From: Bacillota bacterium
Lineage (GTDB): Bacteria; Bacillota; Dethiobacteria; Dethiobacterales; Dethiobacteraceae
Assembly: GCA_024650095.1 (NCBI GenBank)
Contig: JANKMV010000021.1
Span: forward strand, 5,286-13,725
DNA: 8,440 nucleotides
Direction of reading: 5' to 3'
A model generated the notes under the pieces. That model saw only the letters and a list, made by a program, of their open reading frames with translations. It did not search any database and was not told where the DNA came from. Positions 6,199 through 8,440 of this stretch are shown here, piece by piece; within the stretch, counting starts at the first letter, position 1; each line of letters opens with the position of its first letter. The translations under genes and the position numbers were made by a program.

Positions 6199-7143
6199 AT
6201 GAAGAAAATACGCATTGTATTTATGGGAACACCCACATTTGCTGTTCCGTGCCTACGGGTGTTAGCCGAAGCGTATGAGGTGGTCGCGGTTGTTACCCAA
6301 CCGGATCGCCCCTCAGGACGCGGTAAAAAGCTTACACCTTCACCCGTTAAGACCGCTGCTGTGGCATTGGGCATACCAGTTATGCAACCAGAGAGTGTAC
6401 GTAACGAAGATTTTCACCAGGAGTTGGCGGCCTTATCACTAGATTTTATTATTACGGCAGCCTATGGTAAAATACTACCTCCTTTTCTCTTAGCTATCCC
6501 CACTGTGGGAGCGCTTAATATACATGCTTCTTTACTACCGCGTCATCGTGGCGCGGCTCCTATTCATAGAGCCATTATGGCTGGCGATAAAGAGAGCGGT
6601 ATTACCATTATGCATATGGATAAGGGTATGGATACCGGTGATATGGTGGTGCGGGAATCTATCCCTATTGAAGCAGGCGATACCACGGGCATCTTACATG
6701 ATAAGCTGGCTATTTTGGGTGCCCAACTGATCACAGCAGCGATTAAGGCAATCACAGATGGCAACGCACAACGTATACCGCAAGACCACAACCTTGCTAC
6801 GTATGCTGCGCCCCTAACTCGTGCAGAGGAACAGATTGGCTGGCATCATAGTGCTCAGGTAATAGATCAACAGGTGCGTGGTATGAATCCTTGGCCTGGG
6901 GCGTACACATATTGGAACCAACTCCGCTTGAAAGTCTGGGCGGGGAAGATTACCGCGGCTTGCGGTACGCCTAGTGGAGCTGTTATGGCGGTGGATGGAG
7001 GGTTACTTGTGGCCACAGGTGGTGGTGCCTATCTTATCACCGAGCTGCAACTGCCCGGCAAAAAAGCGATGTCTGCCACCGACTTTTTACGTGGCAATGC
7101 CGTCACGGCTGGCACAGTACTTGGAAAAACGGATCTAATGTAG
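6199..7143 (+). CDS. fmt: Methionyl-tRNA formyltransferase
   Basis: A 314-residue cytoplasmic enzyme that transfers a formyl group from 10-formyltetrahydrofolate to Met-tRNA(fMet), making the bacterial initiator. The N-terminal Rossmann-like domain begins IRIVFMGTPTFAVP (4-17). The tRNA-contacting loop near VTQPDRPSGRGKKL (32-45) is present. The catalytic set is N107, H109 and D145, within LNIHASLLPRHRGAAPI and DKGMDTGDM. The C-terminal OB-fold domain starts around residue 205 and contains GMNPWPGAY (228-236). Length and motifs are normal. ATG 6199 has an AGGGGG site 7 bases upstream (6186-6191). It lies 28 bases after def and 26 bases before the DUF116 gene. Confidence 0.97.
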   Translation: MKKIRIVFMGTPTFAVPCLRVLAEAYEVVAVVTQPDRPSGRGKKLTPSPVKTAAVALGIPVMQPESVRNEDFHQELAALSLDFIITAAYGKILPPFLLAIPTVGALNIHASLLPRHRGAAPIHRAIMAGDKESGITIMHMDKGMDTGDMVVRESIPIEAGDTTGILHDKLAILGAQLITAAIKAITDGNAQRIPQDHNLATYAAPLTRAEEQIGWHHSAQVIDQQVRGMNPWPGAYTYWNQLRLKVWAGKITAACGTPSGAVMAVDGGLLVATGGGAYLITELQLPGKKAMSATDFLRGNAVTAGTVLGKTDLM

Positions 7144-7169
7144 TAAAATGAAGCAAAGGAGGTGAAGTC

Positions 7170-7952
7170 ATGACGAATAAACGGCTTTACATCGGGCTTT
7201 TAGCAGGTACGATGGTATTACTCGTCAGCGCACTTGGCTATGTGTGGCTAACATTCTTTCAGCGTGATGCTGGAATCTTACGTTATCTACTCATTTTTGC
7301 TGTTATTATTATTATGGTAGGTCTGATTGTTGTTGGTTTTGGCTTCATGGGTATTGTCCTTTCACTCCTTTCTGAGAGAGATGTAGCTTTCTTGCATAAA
7401 CCGATGAATTTTACGTTTTCTCTACTTTACCCTGTGGTTATTTGGATGGGTAAATTATTTAAAATTGCGCAAGATAAAATCCAATGCTCTTTTGTCGAAG
7501 TCAATAATCAATTGGTAAAATCTAAGCATGGTAGGCTTACACCAGATCGGTTGCTTGTTCTCTTACCGCACTGCTTACAGATTACAGATTGTACCAATCG
7601 TATTACCACTACAACGGACAATTGTGCCCGCTGTGGTCGCTGTGACATCGGTGGCCTGTTGGATCTTTGTGACCGTTATGGCTGTCACCTACGCATTGCA
7701 ACGGGGGGAACACTAGCGCGGGATGCTGTAAAAAAATTGCGACCCAAAGCTATCGTGGCGGTAGCGTGCGAACGGGATCTCACTAGTGGTATCCTCGACT
7801 GTATTCCGTTGCCAGTTTTTGGCGTAACCAACCTACGGCCAAACGGTCCCTGTTTTAATACGCAAGTAAATCTAGCTGCGGTGGAGAAGGCAATTCTATT
7901 TTTCACAAAAGTAGAGGGAGACGATACCAATGCGATTAATGTTTCTACCTGA
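7170..7952 (+). CDS. DUF116-family membrane-anchored cysteine-rich protein
   Basis: A 260-residue protein of unknown function. Two hydrophobic segments (about 6-29 and 37-68) suggest an N-terminal membrane hairpin, followed by a soluble domain from about residue 95. That domain has eleven cysteines: C106, C135, C141, C152, C155, C158, C167, C172, C200, C211 and C228. Conserved-looking blocks are LLPHCLQ (131-137), CARCGRC (152-158), ATGGTLAR (177-184), RPKAIVAVACERDL (191-204) and NLRPNGPCFNT (221-231), which I recognise as DUF116. The CxxCxxC spacing suggests metal or iron-sulfur binding; that is inference. The start has a near-perfect AAAGGAGGTGA site (7155-7165), stronger than its neighbours', so high translation is possible. 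The gene follows fmt by 26 bases and overlaps the peptidase gene by 23 bases. Confidence 0.88.
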   Translation: MTNKRLYIGLLAGTMVLLVSALGYVWLTFFQRDAGILRYLLIFAVIIIMVGLIVVGFGFMGIVLSLLSERDVAFLHKPMNFTFSLLYPVVIWMGKLFKIAQDKIQCSFVEVNNQLVKSKHGRLTPDRLLVLLPHCLQITDCTNRITTTTDNCARCGRCDIGGLLDLCDRYGCHLRIATGGTLARDAVKKLRPKAIVAVACERDLTSGILDCIPLPVFGVTNLRPNGPCFNTQVNLAAVEKAILFFTKVEGDDTNAINVST

Positions 7953-8418
7953 TGCAACATGGTTTTTAATTTTACCGGCGTTATTTTTTGCCATGTGGGC
8001 ACAGAGCCGCGTTAAGGCGGCTTATAATCAATATGCACGCGTTTATGCTCGCTCTGGATTAACGGGTGCCCAAGTTGCACGTCGCCTTTTGGATGAAGCA
8101 GGTTTACAGAACATCCCGGTGGAACAGGTTCAAGGGCAATTGTCTGATCATTTTGATCCAAAGGAACGTGTAATTCGGCTTTCAGCAGGCGTTTATCAAA
8201 GCTCATCCCTTGCCTCACTAGGTATTGCAGCGCACGAAACAGGTCACGCTATGCAACACGCAGAAGGGTACTTTCCCCTCTCATTTCGCAATAATATCTT
8301 CCCCTTGGCCAACATAGGTTCGCGCATGGCTTTTCCCATGTTCTTTATTGGCATGTTCTTTAGTGCTTTCGCTGGCTTAATGGATATTGGAATATTACTC
8401 TTCGCTTTCGGGGTATAA
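7930..8418 (+). CDS. YugP-family (Zn_peptidase_2) membrane zinc metallopeptidase, apparently shortened
   Basis: A 162-residue protein resembling Bacillus YugP. It has an N-terminal membrane segment (about 8-24), then WAQSRVKAAYNQYARV, GLTGAQVARRLLDEAGL (43-59), LSDHFDPKERVIRLS (71-85), and the zinc-binding HETGH at 102-106 within AAHETGHAMQHAEGY. Further hydrophobic segments lie at about 134-150 and 152-162. The HExxH motif implies a membrane-linked protease; its substrate is unknown. Family members are usually about 220-230 residues and continue with another hydrophobic stretch and a conserved LPVEF-A motif, whereas this frame stops at TAA 8416-8418. This may be a real truncation, a frameshift or a sequencing error; only 22 bases follow. 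ATG 7930 has an AGAGGGAG site (7913-7920) and overlaps the DUF116 gene by 23 bases. Confidence 0.82.
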   Translation: MRLMFLPDATWFLILPALFFAMWAQSRVKAAYNQYARVYARSGLTGAQVARRLLDEAGLQNIPVEQVQGQLSDHFDPKERVIRLSAGVYQSSSLASLGIAAHETGHAMQHAEGYFPLSFRNNIFPLANIGSRMAFPMFFIGMFFSAFAGLMDIGILLFAFGV

Positions 8419-8440
8419 TCACTTCACCGTTACGCGCGAT

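Noticed and set aside
1..8440. Defence system, CRISPR, prophage or transposon content
   Set aside because: Every reading frame of note belongs to core metabolism, replication, translation or conserved membrane families. No transposase, integrase, regular repeat-spacer pattern or terminal inverted repeat was seen.

Overview
The window is a housekeeping stretch of a Gram-positive-lineage (Firmicutes) chromosome, most likely from Clostridia or the Negativicutes. The evidence is the gene order yicC-remA-gmk-rpoZ-coaBC ... priA-def-fmt-DUF116-yugP, strong AGGAGG-type ribosome binding sites, several TTG/GTG starts, and genes for RemA and a SpoIIM-family protein. The species cannot be named from the sequence. 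Apart from one inserted minus-strand gene and two coding-sequence irregularities, the region is conserved core genome.

Layout. Bases 2-226 are the 3' end of a yicC-family gene. A 120-base gap holds a good sigma-A-type promoter (256-285), followed by remA (347-616, TTG start), gmk (637-1254), rpoZ (1251-1451, 4-base overlap with gmk) and coaBC (1462-2661). These four genes are tightly packed and look like one operon. It ends in a perfect 15-bp hairpin (2659-2691) that also works as a terminator for the opposite strand. On the minus strand, 3335-2733 encodes a SpoIIM-family membrane protein with its own promoter-like sequence. A 129-base divergent intergenic region then leads to the second plus-strand operon: priA (3465-5675), def (5709-6170), fmt (6199-7143), a DUF116 membrane/cysteine-rich protein (7170-7952) and a YugP-family zinc metallopeptidase (7930-8418). 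The last reading frame stops early relative to its family, and only 22 bases of the window follow.

How the genes fit together. The left operon joins a DNA-binding regulator (RemA), GMP phosphorylation (Gmk), the omega subunit of RNA polymerase (RpoZ) and coenzyme A synthesis (CoaBC). The right operon joins replication restart (PriA) with the start and end of N-formylmethionine handling: Fmt formylates initiator Met-tRNA and Def removes the formyl group from the finished protein. DUF116 and YugP follow as two membrane proteins whose genes overlap, which suggests translational coupling. Their roles are not established.

Most worth a second look: the uncharacterised DUF116/YugP pair; the apparent truncation of YugP before a conserved C-terminal motif; an exact in-frame 18-bp tandem duplication in the PriA C-terminal domain; a 32-base perfect hairpin inside coaBC; an apparent excess of the 7-mer TTGGCAA/TTGCCAA across the window; and the inverted SpoIIM-family gene with an unusually short predicted leader. 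I found no CRISPR array, tRNA, rRNA, insertion sequence, prophage gene or clear defence system.
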